NCBI GenBank assembly: GCA_037139415.1
Contig: JBAXGN010000042.1
Coordinates: 1 to 45,872 of the forward strand
Direction: 5' to 3'
From: Verrucomicrobiota bacterium
GTDB taxonomy: Bacteria; Verrucomicrobiota; Verrucomicrobiia; Limisphaerales; Fontisphaeraceae
DNA length: 45,872 nucleotides
A model generated the notes under the pieces. It ran no database searches and was not told the DNA's origin. It was given only the letters and a program-made list of their open reading frames with translations. The position numbers and the translations under genes were made by a program. Positions 36,668 through 44,396 of this stretch are shown one piece after another. The first letter of the stretch is position 1, and every line of letters starts with the position of its first letter.

Positions 36668-36687
36668 AGTGAAAAGTAGTGAAAAGA
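36668..36687. promoter_or_regulatory. Tandem AGTGAAAAG repeat between divergent genes
   Basis: AGTGAAAAG occurs at 36668-36676 and 36678-36686, one helical turn apart. It lies in the 60-base gap between the minus-strand oxidoreductase start and the antitoxin start. Tandem repeats of this sort are typical operators of ribbon-helix-helix antitoxins; binding is not shown. Confidence 0.35.
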
Positions 36688-36706
36688 AGTTGTTAAAGGG
36701 TATTTG

Positions 36707-37009
36707 ATGCATTATGCTGTACTTATGAAATTGACTGTGCAAAGACCGGTGTCGGTGAAATTTGATGCGGATATTCTCGAACAAATTGGCCAGGCATCCA
36801 CCGCAACCCGTTTGTCCCAGGTTGAAACCATCCGCCAGGCCGTGCGCTTGGGTTTGCCCAAACTCATCACGGGGTTTCCGCGGCCTGAGGCGATAGGTTT
36901 TGTCATGACCCCCGAGCTGGCCAGGGATATCGAGGCTGCCGAGTCAGCCAATCCGGCTTCCGATATGACCACCCGGCAATTACGAAAACGCCTGCTGAAT
37001 AAAAGATGA
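36707..37009 (+). CDS. Ribbon-helix-helix-type antitoxin
   Basis: About 100 residues from the ATG at 36707 (an ATG at 36725 is also possible). The N-terminal part (VSVKFDADILEQIGQASTA, then RLSQVETIRQAVRLGL) has the strand-helix-helix spacing of ribbon-helix-helix DNA-binding proteins. The C-terminal part would bind the toxin. Its stop overlaps the toxin start as ATGA, a normal coupled toxin-antitoxin arrangement. It probably represses its own promoter through the repeat at 36668-36687. Confidence 0.75.
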   Translation: MHYAVLMKLTVQRPVSVKFDADILEQIGQASTATRLSQVETIRQAVRLGLPKLITGFPRPEAIGFVMTPELARDIEAAESANPASDMTTRQLRKRLLNKR

Positions 37010-37314
37010 AGGCCGTTTTTACGCAACGGGCGGCAGCGCAACTGTCCGAGATTCAAGCCTACATTGCCAAAGACGATCCGGCTGCCGCCGAGCGGGTGGT
37101 GACGGCCATTCTTGACACAGCGGATTTCTTGGCCGAGTCTCCGGATATTGGCCGGCATGTCCGCAAGCCAACCGATCCAACTTATCATTACCGGTTTCAT
37201 GTGGTATCTTCCTATCGGAATTACTTGGTATTCTATCGCCCATTCCCTTGGGGCATTCGCGTCGTGAAGGTGATGGCCGCCGCCCAGGATTGGACCCGAT
37301 TTTTCCAAGCTTGA
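37006..37314 (+). CDS. RelE/ParE-family toxin
   Basis: 102 residues. AAAQLSEIQAYIAKDDPAAA at the N-terminus, then HYRFHVVSSYRNYLVFYRP and the C-terminal RVVKVMAAAQDW give the ParE/RelE fold pattern. ParE members target gyrase, RelE members cut mRNA at the ribosome; the sequence alone does not decide which, though the long N-terminal helices favour ParE. It overlaps the antitoxin by 4 bases. The pair is the only plus-strand insertion in the minus-strand enzyme block. Confidence 0.85.
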   Translation: MKAVFTQRAAAQLSEIQAYIAKDDPAAAERVVTAILDTADFLAESPDIGRHVRKPTDPTYHYRFHVVSSYRNYLVFYRPFPWGIRVVKVMAAAQDWTRFFQA

Positions 37315-37347
37315 ATCCGAGGTCTTGCTGCCATAACTCCTCAGCCG

Positions 37348-38481
37348 CTACTTGCCGAGCGTAAACGCCGGCAGTTTGACAATCGCCCCGCCTTTGAGCG
37401 CGGATTGATGCGCGCACAGGCCCACGCAGGTCCAGTTGGCGGACTGCACCGCATTTGGAAATGGTTCACGGCCTTCCACCAGTGCCATGGCGAACTCGTT
37501 GGCCAAATGTGGATGGCTGCCGCCATGACCGCTGCCTTGCGTAAAGCTAAGGTGCGTTTTCTTACTGGCATCATAGACGCCCTGAGTTGTGTACTTGGCA
37601 ATGCTCTTCGGTAAACGCTTGGCGAAATCAGGACACTTAATCGGCTTGGGAATCTTCGGTTCCGGCAGCTTGGCGGTGTGGAGGATGAGCGGCTCATGTT
37701 CCACCAGCGGCCATTCGATGGCTTTCTTTGTGCCGTACACGTCAATGCTCTCGCGATATTGCCGCGCGGTGTCGAAGAGGCTGCGGATGATGCGCGCGCT
37801 GACGTCGCTGCCGCGGAACTTGATGTGCGCCGTCTCGACCGCGAACGGTGAGCCGTAGCATGGGATGAGTTCCTTGCGGATGGTGCCCGAGCCAAAGCAA
37901 CTCACGTACTCTGCCGGTTTGCCGATCAGGCCGGCGACCGGTCCCACGCAGTGGGTGGCATACCACATCGGCGGCAGGCCGGGCCAATAATTGGGCCAGC
38001 CGTCCATGTCCTGCTGGTGGCTCGCCTGCACGAATTGCAGCTTTCCAAGCTCGCCCTGATCGAGCATTTCTTTCATGAAGAGATATTCGCGGGCATACAC
38101 GACCGTCTCCATCATCATGTACTTCAGTCCGGTCTGCTTTACCAGGTCCACAATCTTTTTGCAGTCCGCGATGTTGGTGGCCATCGGCACGGTGCACGCC
38201 ACGTGTTTGCCAGCCTTGAGCGCGGCAATGGACATCCAGGCGTGATCCGGGATGGGCGTATTAATATGGACGACCTGGACTTCCGGGTCTTTCAGCAGCT
38301 CCTTGAAATCCGTGTTGCGTTTCGCCACCCCAAAGTATTCCCCCACCGCCTTCAGCTTTTCCGGGTTGCGCTGGCAGATGGCCAGGCACTGGGTGTGTGG
38401 ATGTTTTTGCCAGAGGGGAATAAACTCGGCGCCGAAGCCGAGGCCCACGATGGCGACATTGATTTTCCTGGTGTTGCTCAT
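37348..38481 (-). CDS. Cytoplasmic Gfo/Idh/MocA-like protein lacking the EKP lysine
   Basis: About 377 residues from the ATG at 38481 (MSNTRKINV). No signal peptide is seen, unlike the other two oxidoreductases here. The Rossmann motif is VGLGFGAEF. At the position of the family EKP motif it has CTVPMATN, so the lysine that normally contacts cofactor and substrate is replaced. The C-terminal domain is of normal length. It may be an oxidoreductase with altered chemistry or a binding protein. It follows the regulator gene by 84 bases and carries copy 2 of the conserved upstream element 40 bases before its start. Confidence 0.8.
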   Translation of the reverse strand: MSNTRKINVAIVGLGFGAEFIPLWQKHPHTQCLAICQRNPEKLKAVGEYFGVAKRNTDFKELLKDPEVQVVHINTPIPDHAWMSIAALKAGKHVACTVPMATNIADCKKIVDLVKQTGLKYMMMETVVYAREYLFMKEMLDQGELGKLQFVQASHQQDMDGWPNYWPGLPPMWYATHCVGPVAGLIGKPAEYVSCFGSGTIRKELIPCYGSPFAVETAHIKFRGSDVSARIIRSLFDTARQYRESIDVYGTKKAIEWPLVEHEPLILHTAKLPEPKIPKPIKCPDFAKRLPKSIAKYTTQGVYDASKKTHLSFTQGSGHGGSHPHLANEFAMALVEGREPFPNAVQSANWTCVGLCAHQSALKGGAIVKLPAFTLGK

Positions 38482-38520
38482 ATCTGAGATTGCACTATGC
38501 CAGAGTGCCGCCCGCCCGGC

Positions 38521-38558
38521 CATGAGCTTTTGCGCTTTTCATTTGAGATTTTTTACCG
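38521..38558 (-). promoter_or_regulatory. 38-bp conserved upstream element, copy 2
   Basis: Partner of 35261-35298, with the same core words (ATTTGAGATTTTT and TTTTGCGC on the plus strand) in the same order and at the same distance from the start codon. It lies between the end of the regulator gene and the start of the Gfo/Idh/MocA-like gene, which suggests that gene has its own promoter. Confidence 0.6.
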
Positions 38559-38565
38559 CCTCCGT

Positions 38566-39714
38566 TCAGCGGCGGTTGAGGGTGCGGTATTCGCTGGGCG
38601 GCAGGCCAAACTCGCGCTTGAACGCCACGCTCAGGTACTCCGTATGCTGGAAGCCGGCGCGTTCCGCGATGAGGGCCAGCGATAGGTCGGTTTCAGTGAG
38701 CAGTTGCTTGACGCGGTTGAACTGGATGCGAAGGATTTCCTCGTGCGGGGTGCGGCCGATCAGCTTTTTGAAACGGCTTTCCAACACCCGTCTCGATTGC
38801 GGCACCGCCCGGAGCACTTCCTTGAGCGTGATTCCATCGCACGCGTGCTCGCGAATGTACCGTACCGCCTGCACGATATTGCGGTCCTCCACGGCCAGCA
38901 CATCGGTGGATTGGCGGGTGGCCACCCCCAACGGTGGTATCAGGTGCGTCAGGGATTGGACTTTTTTTCCAGCCATCATCCGGTCCAGCAACGCCGCCGC
39001 CTCGTAACCTGTCCGGCGGGTGTTGGGGATGACGCTGGATAATGGTGGATCGGACAAGGAACAGAGCAGTTCATCGTTGTCCACGCCGATTACGGCCACC
39101 TCATCGGGCACCGCAATGTTGCGGCGGCGGCAGGCGTCCAACACCTGCTGTCCGCGCAAATCATAGCAGGCCATCACTCCCACTGGCTTGGGCAACCCGC
39201 TGACCCACGCCGCGATGTCCTCGACCTGGCTTTCCGCATTGCCTCGGCTGCGTTTCGCCGGTGCATACACGGCACACGTGTGTCCCTGTTCGCGGATCAA
39301 GCGGGCGAAATGTTCAGCGCGCCATTTCGACCAGTTGAAACGATCATCCCCGCAATAGCCGAAGCTTTTAAAGCCGCGCTCCAGCAGGTGTTCCGCCGCC
39401 AGGCGGGCGTATTCGGCATCATCCGTTTCAACCCACGGGAGGGCGGGCAGCAGCCGTGCGGCGCTCACATCCACCACCGGTAGCCGCAATGCTGCCACCG
39501 CGTGCGCAATATGCCGGTTCTCAATCCGGGCGATAATGCCGTCGCCCCGCCAGTTCAGCAACCAGGCCGGGGGATGGTCCCCGCGCCCGTGTTCGGCCAG
39601 GTAGATGGACCAGGGGTGGTTCTCCCGCAGGTAAGCCACAATGCCGTCGAGCAAACCCCGCGCATACGCGTTGGAGGTCTCGATCAGCAAAGCCACTTTC
39701 GGCCGGGTGCGCAT
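38566..39714 (-). CDS. XylR-like AraC-family regulator with LacI-type sensor
   Basis: 382 residues. Residues 5-270 form a periplasmic-binding-protein-like sensor (VALLIETSNAYARGLLDGI at the start; GVMACYDLRGQQVLDACRRR; VPDEVAVIGVDNDELLC). The C-terminal 100 residues are an AraC double helix-turn-helix (ITLKEVLRAVPQSRRVLESR; LIAERAGFQHTEYLSVAFKR; FGLPPSEYR). This is the architecture of the xylose regulator XylR, with no N-terminal LacI helix-turn-helix. It probably senses a sugar from the target polysaccharide and activates nearby operons. It is 18 bases downstream of the isomerase gene, and part of it is copied at 29507-29611. Confidence 0.9.
   Translation of the reverse strand: MRTRPKVALLIETSNAYARGLLDGIVAYLRENHPWSIYLAEHGRGDHPPAWLLNWRGDGIIARIENRHIAHAVAALRLPVVDVSAARLLPALPWVETDDAEYARLAAEHLLERGFKSFGYCGDDRFNWSKWRAEHFARLIREQGHTCAVYAPAKRSRGNAESQVEDIAAWVSGLPKPVGVMACYDLRGQQVLDACRRRNIAVPDEVAVIGVDNDELLCSLSDPPLSSVIPNTRRTGYEAAALLDRMMAGKKVQSLTHLIPPLGVATRQSTDVLAVEDRNIVQAVRYIREHACDGITLKEVLRAVPQSRRVLESRFKKLIGRTPHEEILRIQFNRVKQLLTETDLSLALIAERAGFQHTEYLSVAFKREFGLPPSEYRTLNRR
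39573..39677. repeat. 105-bp segment shared with 29507-29611
   Basis: This is the source-like copy, lying inside the intact regulator gene and encoding residues about 13-47 of its sensor domain. See the entry at 29507-29611 for the comparison. Confidence 0.85.
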
Positions 39715-39732
39715 GGCGTTTGAGCGATGCCG

Positions 39733-40197
39733 TTAACGCACGTTTTCTTCCAGAGCCGCAATATCTTTCAACGCTTGCTTCAGGAAGTCGGCGTGCTCTT
39801 CCAGGCCTTGCGTGTGGGTGGTGGTGAGCCAGGCGTCCACCGTTTGGATTGCTGTGAACGGGGTGAAAATCAGGCCGCCCAGCGTCAATACATTGGCGTT
39901 GTTAATGGCTTTGCAGAGCTTGGCGGTCAGCGGGGATTCCACTACACTGGCATAAACGCCTTTGAATTTGTTGGCCACGATGGCCATCCCCATGCCGGTG
40001 CCGCAAAACAGGATGGCGCGCTCCGCCTGGCCTGCCTGTAACGCTTTGGCGGCCAGCACGGCGGCATCATAATATTTGGCAGGTGTTTCCCGCGTGCCGC
40101 CCACGTCGCTCACTTCATGCCCCAACTTCTGCAGGTGCTCTTTCACCGCCTGCTTCAGTTCAAGGCCCCAGGGATCCGCTCCAACCACAATTTTCAT
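39733..40197 (-). CDS. RpiB/LacA/LacB-family sugar-phosphate isomerase-like protein
   Basis: 154 residues from the ATG at 40197, which has a good Shine-Dalgarno sequence (GAGGAG, six bases before the start); longer in-frame starts reach 40374 but lack support. CGTGMGMAIVANK keeps the catalytic Cys of RpiB-type enzymes, and a NNANVLTLGG stretch follows. The family motif GSDHAG is here GADPWG, so the usual histidine and alanine are replaced. Likely a sugar-phosphate isomerase with shifted specificity in the catabolism of the released sugars. It heads the operon with the regulator and is divergent from the sulfatase. Confidence 0.75.
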   Translation of the reverse strand: MKIVVGADPWGLELKQAVKEHLQKLGHEVSDVGGTRETPAKYYDAAVLAAKALQAGQAERAILFCGTGMGMAIVANKFKGVYASVVESPLTAKLCKAINNANVLTLGGLIFTPFTAIQTVDAWLTTTHTQGLEEHADFLKQALKDIAALEENVR

Positions 40198-40300
40198 CGT
40201 TCGCTCCTCGCTCGCTGTTTTCATCGTCATCGCCGGGACAAGGCAACGTGCCCATCCTCGTTCATGACTCTGCCCCGGATAATGCCGGAACGTAAATTTA

Positions 40301-40339
40301 TTCCAAGACAATTGGAACCGTCTTGTTGTAAGGTTCAAG
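40301..40339. promoter_or_regulatory. Inverted repeats in the isomerase/sulfatase divergent region
   Basis: A perfect inverted repeat TTCCAA-N5-TTGGAA lies at 40301-40317. It overlaps a second imperfect pair, TTGGAACC at 40312-40319 with GGTTCAAG at 40332-40339. It sits between the isomerase start (40197) and the sulfatase start, so it is a good candidate operator, perhaps for the XylR-like regulator. Confidence 0.4.
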
Positions 40340-40351
40340 AAACATGAACGC

Positions 40352-41908
40352 ATGAAGCGGAAACGTCTGAACATGAAAACTTCAACCTGTCTTAAAACGC
40401 TGTGCGGTAGCTTATGTGCAGTGGGCCTTTGGTTGGGCCTTGTGCTGGCGTGGTTGCCTCAGCCTTCCAGCGCCGCCCCCGTCGCCAAACCGAATATCCT
40501 TTTCATCATCACGGATCAGCAGTTCGCCGACGTCATGAGTTGCCGGATGGGCAAACAATATCTGAACACGCCGGTCATGGATGGCCTGGCCGCCCAGGGG
40601 ATGCTTTTTACCCGCGCTTACAGTTCCAACCCGCTTTGCATGCCGTATCGCAATTCGGTGTTTACCGGTCGCTATCCTCACCAGACCGGCGTCACCCAGA
40701 ACGCAGCGCCCAGGAATGGTTTCGATCCGGCGGAATTCGTCAGCATAGGCACCTACTTCCGCAACGCCGGCTACGATACCGCTTACAGCGGCAAATGGCA
40801 TCTGTGTTTCAACGCGCGCGATCCCAAGGCGCACGGCTTTGAGATCATGAAGGGCACCAGCACGGGTGGCCATGACGCCATAGCCACCGATGGCGTCCTG
40901 CAATTTCTCGCCCGGCCGCACGACCGTCCGTTCCTGCTGGTCGCCAGTTTCCTGAATCCGCACAACATTTGTGAATGGGCCCGGCGACTCTCAGGACGGA
41001 AACAGGATTTGAACTGCGGCGAAATCGGCGAGCCGCCGGCGCTGGATCAGCTCCCGCCCGTGCCCTTCAACCTCGCGCCGCCGAAAAACGAACCGGACGG
41101 CATGACGATGATGCGGCGCGCCTACCAGGTGGAAGACGGCCCATTCCCCGTAGGCAAGTTCACGCCCGAGGATTGGCGCAAGCATCGCTGGGGCTACTAC
41201 CGCATGGTCGAGCTGGTGGACCGGGAAATCGGCCGCGTGTTGGCGGCCTTGCGCAAAGCGGGGCTGGAGGAGAACACTCTGATTGTTTTCACCGCCGATC
41301 ACGGTGAATGCGCCGGGGCGCACGGGTTCAATCAAAAAACGGTGCTCTACGAGGAATCGGCGCGTGTGCCGTTGATCATCTCCTGGAAAGGTAAAACGCC
41401 ATCGGGGACCTCCGATAAGCTGGTCAATACCGGCATTGATATCCTGCCCACCCTGATGGACGCCACCGGGCTGGAAAAACCGCAAAAGCTGCCCGGCCTC
41501 AGCCTGTTGCCGCTGGCCTTGGGTAAATCGGTCGCCGACTGGCGCGAGTATGTGGTGATCGAGGATGACATGTCACAGGCCGGCGTGATTGACGGGATGA
41601 AGCCCACGATGGAAGGCCGGATGGTTCGCACCGACCGTTACAAGTATTGCGTTTACGGACATGGTCAGCAGCGCGAGTCCTTGGTGGATTTGCAGACCGA
41701 CCCGGGGGAACTGAACGATCTGGCCACCGATCCCAAGTATCGCAAGGTTTTGCTCGAGCACCGTGAACTGCTCACGCGGTTTGGCAAGGAGAACAACGAT
41801 CCGCTGGTGGTCGAACTCCTGGCGGACGACGTGAAGCCAATCCCCTTTACCGCGACCTCCCCGGCGGAACCCGCTCCCAAGAAAGGGAAGCGCAATAAAA
41901 ACAAATAG
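40352..41908 (+). CDS. Secreted sulfatase (formylglycine type)
   Basis: 518 residues from the ATG at 40352; a start at 40373 (MKTSTCLKTL) gives a more usual signal peptide, ending PSSAAP. The formylglycine site is LCMPYRNSVFTGRYPH (C-x-P-x-R), so it would need an anaerobic or FGE-type maturase encoded elsewhere. Other active-site motifs: NILFIITDQQ near the N-terminus (one Asp of the metal site), SGKWHL and FTADHGECAGAHG. Probably removes sulfate from a sulfated glycan in the periplasm or outside; a lysine-rich tail (KKGKRNKNK) ends it. Divergent from the isomerase-regulator operon. Confidence 0.9.
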   Translation: MKRKRLNMKTSTCLKTLCGSLCAVGLWLGLVLAWLPQPSSAAPVAKPNILFIITDQQFADVMSCRMGKQYLNTPVMDGLAAQGMLFTRAYSSNPLCMPYRNSVFTGRYPHQTGVTQNAAPRNGFDPAEFVSIGTYFRNAGYDTAYSGKWHLCFNARDPKAHGFEIMKGTSTGGHDAIATDGVLQFLARPHDRPFLLVASFLNPHNICEWARRLSGRKQDLNCGEIGEPPALDQLPPVPFNLAPPKNEPDGMTMMRRAYQVEDGPFPVGKFTPEDWRKHRWGYYRMVELVDREIGRVLAALRKAGLEENTLIVFTADHGECAGAHGFNQKTVLYEESARVPLIISWKGKTPSGTSDKLVNTGIDILPTLMDATGLEKPQKLPGLSLLPLALGKSVADWREYVVIEDDMSQAGVIDGMKPTMEGRMVRTDRYKYCVYGHGQQRESLVDLQTDPGELNDLATDPKYRKVLLEHRELLTRFGKENNDPLVVELLADDVKPIPFTATSPAEPAPKKGKRNKNK

Positions 41909-41926
41909 TCCGAAGCGGTTGGCGTA

Positions 41927-42104
41927 AGTAATACCATTTCCAGTTTGTAACTGCACCATTCAAACCGCTCAGGCGTACGCCTTGTCATCGTACCGCAGGT
42001 TTCCAAACCTGCTGTGTCGCCGACTTCCCAGTCGGCTTACCTTTAATTGCACAACCACTCGCTGATTGGTAATCGTGCAATTGCATGGTGAAAATAGTAT
42101 TACT
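41927..42104. mobile_element. MITE-like element with terminal inverted repeats and nested palindromes
   Basis: AGTAATAC at 41927 begins a 16-base end that matches, inverted, 42089-42104 with two differences; weaker similarity continues inward for about 40 bases on each side. Inside are two perfect hairpins in a row: 41995-42012 (GCAGGTTT/AAACCTGC) and 42019-42036 (GCCGACT, loop TCCC, AGTCGGC). A third inverted pair AATTGCAC/GTGCAATT lies at 42045-42052 and 42075-42082. There is no ORF. Size and design suggest a non-autonomous element or a REP-type unit. Confidence 0.55.
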
Positions 42105-42141
42105 CGCCCCTTCCAGCTCCTGACTCCAAGCTCCTATCTTC

Positions 42142-42249
42142 TTCAGATTTATTTTCGTGGGCGAACGTTGGAGCCAGTATGACCAGCCCGACTCGCGTTA
42201 TCTGTGGTTGCCCGTGCCCTTCACCAATATTGGTTTCAAAGTGCCATAG
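42142..42249 (+). pseudogene. Possible remnant of a GH43/BNR-type gene end
   Basis: The plus frame ending at TAG 42247-42249 reads FVGERWSQYDQPDSRYLWLP. This recalls the D-R-W...D-S-R-Y-V-W-L-P block near the end of many secreted GH43-like proteins. No start codon or further domain is present, and upstream lies the MITE-like element. It is short, so the call is tentative. Confidence 0.3.
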
Positions 42250-42303
42250 CGCGATGCCTGGAGCCTGGGCAATCACTGATCCTGGCGTCCGCAGCCAAAG
42301 CAA

Positions 42304-44076
42304 TCAGAACATTTTTTCCAATCTCTTTACCTGGTCGTGCAGCGCCGGAGCATTTAATTGAGCTGGCATCTTGCGTGCGGTCAAATCATTGGGATACTCA
42401 ATATTGTATTCGATGCGGAACTCGCGCGATTGCTTGGCCGCAAGATTCAGCTCCCAGTGCAGCAAACCTTTGGCGTCCGGTTTGCCGTCCGGTGAAATCC
42501 TGATGCCTGAGACTTTCACCTCATCGTTTTCAGAGACCGGCACCCGCTCGCTTAATTGCACCACAGCGGGTTGATCCGAAAAGTTTTCAACCGTGACCAG
42601 GAACGATGCCGTCACCTTGGTGCGGGTGCCGCTGCGCTTCAGTTCGCTGCGCTTCTTGTCCAGGGTGCGGGATAACTTGAGATGATCCGCCACGCCCAGG
42701 TAGAGCGAAAACGGCTCGCCCGGCGCCACAAAATCCACCTCCGTAAGGCCCAGGAATGCCCCTTCCAGAAACAGCGAGACTTTGCCGGGCAGGAAAGGTT
42801 GCCGCGTGCTATTGGTCAGATCCGCAATGCGGGCGGCATTCAGGGAAAGTTCCGGCGAGGCCAGGATGCGCTGCTGGGCGGGCAGATCGGTATGGCCAAT
42901 GGGGACACGCACCGGGCGTCCGTCCGTGCGGATGGTCTGGGTGCTCAGGGCCGGGAAGTGCGCCGTGGTGCCGCGCTGTTGCAGCGTTTCAAACACCTGC
43001 TCCATCTTCCCGGCATTGCCGATCAGCAGCACCTGGTTGTCCGCGTACTCCTGCTGCAGCGCGGCGTCGTTGTTGTTGGCGTTGAACCAGAGCCCGTTCT
43101 GTGCCGTAAAATTTTTTCGGGCCAGCGAGAACGAATCCACCGAACTTTTTGCCACCCGCGCCACATGGCGTCCACCGCCCACCCAGAGGGCATCCAGTTC
43201 CGGAATCTTCATCGTTTCGGTGGAGCCGCGCGAGGACAATCCCAGTTTCACATTATTCCAATCCTCACCGCTGGTCTGCCGGACCACCGCATAGGAAGCC
43301 ACGCTCACCGGCCGACCATCCAGGCTGGCGCGCAATTCATGCACCGGTTCCCAGGTAGCTCCCGGCAGCATATATGCCAGGGCCATGGCGGCTTTCCCGG
43401 CGCGGCCACTGGCGGTGACCACCACGGTGCGTTGTTCCAATTGGGAACGCTGCCGCAGTTCTTCCAGCCGGTGCTGGCGCGCGTTCAATTCCGGTTGCAG
43501 ATCGCGCTTCTTCTTTTCCAACTCCCGTTTGGCCAGCGCCACTTTGCGCAGTGAACCGGTCACAAACTCCACGGTGGCCTGATATTCGGTCGGTTTGACT
43601 TCCCGAACGGCGCTGTCCTTGGGCAGCTTCTCCAGCGAAAATAGTTTCATGGCATCCACCTGTTTGGTCTGGGCTTCCAGCACCGCGCGCTCATCGTCCA
43701 GCGCTGCAATTTGGTCGGTAATCTCCTGGACGGACTCTTCTGCTTTCCGAAACTCCTCGTCGCTGGCCCGGGCCAGGTAAGTACGGTGAATCTGCACGTC
43801 CAGCACCTGGCCCACATCCGGTGGGACCAAACTGACGCGGATGGACCCTTCGTCAATCCATCCCGGCAATTTGGCAAAGGCATATTGCGCAGCCTCCTGG
43901 CCCAGGGTAGCCGTGCCCTGCCGGGTCACTTGGGCGCGATCCGCGTACACGGTGACTTCGGTGATTTTGGAATCGACCGGTTTGGCGCTGTCCCCTTCCG
44001 CAGTAGCGGGATCGGCGGCTAACAGCCAACCGGCTTGCATGGCAAGTATGGCCCCGACGAAACGAATGGCGTTCAT
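42304..44076 (-). CDS. MuiA-like DUF4139/DUF4140 protein
   Basis: About 590 residues from the ATG at 44076 (MNAIRFVGAILAMQ), which starts a signal peptide. The N-terminal DUF4140 domain (ITEVTVYADRAQVTRQG, FAKLPGWIDEGSIRVS) is followed by a long charged coiled coil (about residues 115-225, VREVKP in its middle). DUF4139 comes next: ATWEPVHELRASLDGRPVS, TSGEDWNNVKLGLSS and a C-terminal sandwich (ELNLAAKQSREFRIEYNIEYP). This is the mucoidy inhibitor A family, of unknown biochemical function. No operon partner is visible. The family call is firm; the role is not. Confidence 0.85.
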   Translation of the reverse strand: MNAIRFVGAILAMQAGWLLAADPATAEGDSAKPVDSKITEVTVYADRAQVTRQGTATLGQEAAQYAFAKLPGWIDEGSIRVSLVPPDVGQVLDVQIHRTYLARASDEEFRKAEESVQEITDQIAALDDERAVLEAQTKQVDAMKLFSLEKLPKDSAVREVKPTEYQATVEFVTGSLRKVALAKRELEKKKRDLQPELNARQHRLEELRQRSQLEQRTVVVTASGRAGKAAMALAYMLPGATWEPVHELRASLDGRPVSVASYAVVRQTSGEDWNNVKLGLSSRGSTETMKIPELDALWVGGGRHVARVAKSSVDSFSLARKNFTAQNGLWFNANNNDAALQQEYADNQVLLIGNAGKMEQVFETLQQRGTTAHFPALSTQTIRTDGRPVRVPIGHTDLPAQQRILASPELSLNAARIADLTNSTRQPFLPGKVSLFLEGAFLGLTEVDFVAPGEPFSLYLGVADHLKLSRTLDKKRSELKRSGTRTKVTASFLVTVENFSDQPAVVQLSERVPVSENDEVKVSGIRISPDGKPDAKGLLHWELNLAAKQSREFRIEYNIEYPNDLTARKMPAQLNAPALHDQVKRLEKMF

Positions 44077-44396
44077 GCCAAATAGCCTGCTCAAAAAGCC
44101 CATAAATGCCAAGGCAAAACATTGTTATTCAATCTGGCACCCCAAACCTTAGCCAACGAATTTTCAGGACCCGAGCTGTTGCACGGATAAACTGGGAGTT
44201 GAATTTTCGGGGTGCCAGCGGCTCGGAATGATGGCGGATCGCTTGTGGTGGGGGAACCACAAGCGAAAAACGTGCAGCGCAGCTCAAAAGGGTTGTTTTA
44301 CGGGCGTTTTTGCCGACACTGCACCGGTTGCGACTTCAGCCGTTCTACAGGTTGTGGTTTGCTTGACCCGCCACCCCACAAGGGCCGCCAGGTCCG
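44077..44396. other. Spacer with two inverted repeats, no gene seen
   Basis: A 10-base perfect inverted pair, CTGGCACCCC at 44134-44143 and GGGGTGCCAG at 44209-44218, encloses 65 bases in which GAATTTTC occurs twice. A strong 11-bp hairpin lies at 44239-44266 (loop GGGGGA) and is followed by A residues on the plus strand. The left end of the IS1380 element should be in this stretch, but I cannot fix it. Confidence 0.5.

Noticed and set aside
44239-44266. Intrinsic terminator
   Set aside because: The hairpin is strong, but the A/T run lies on the wrong side: A residues follow on the plus strand, and the T-run precedes the hairpin on the minus strand.
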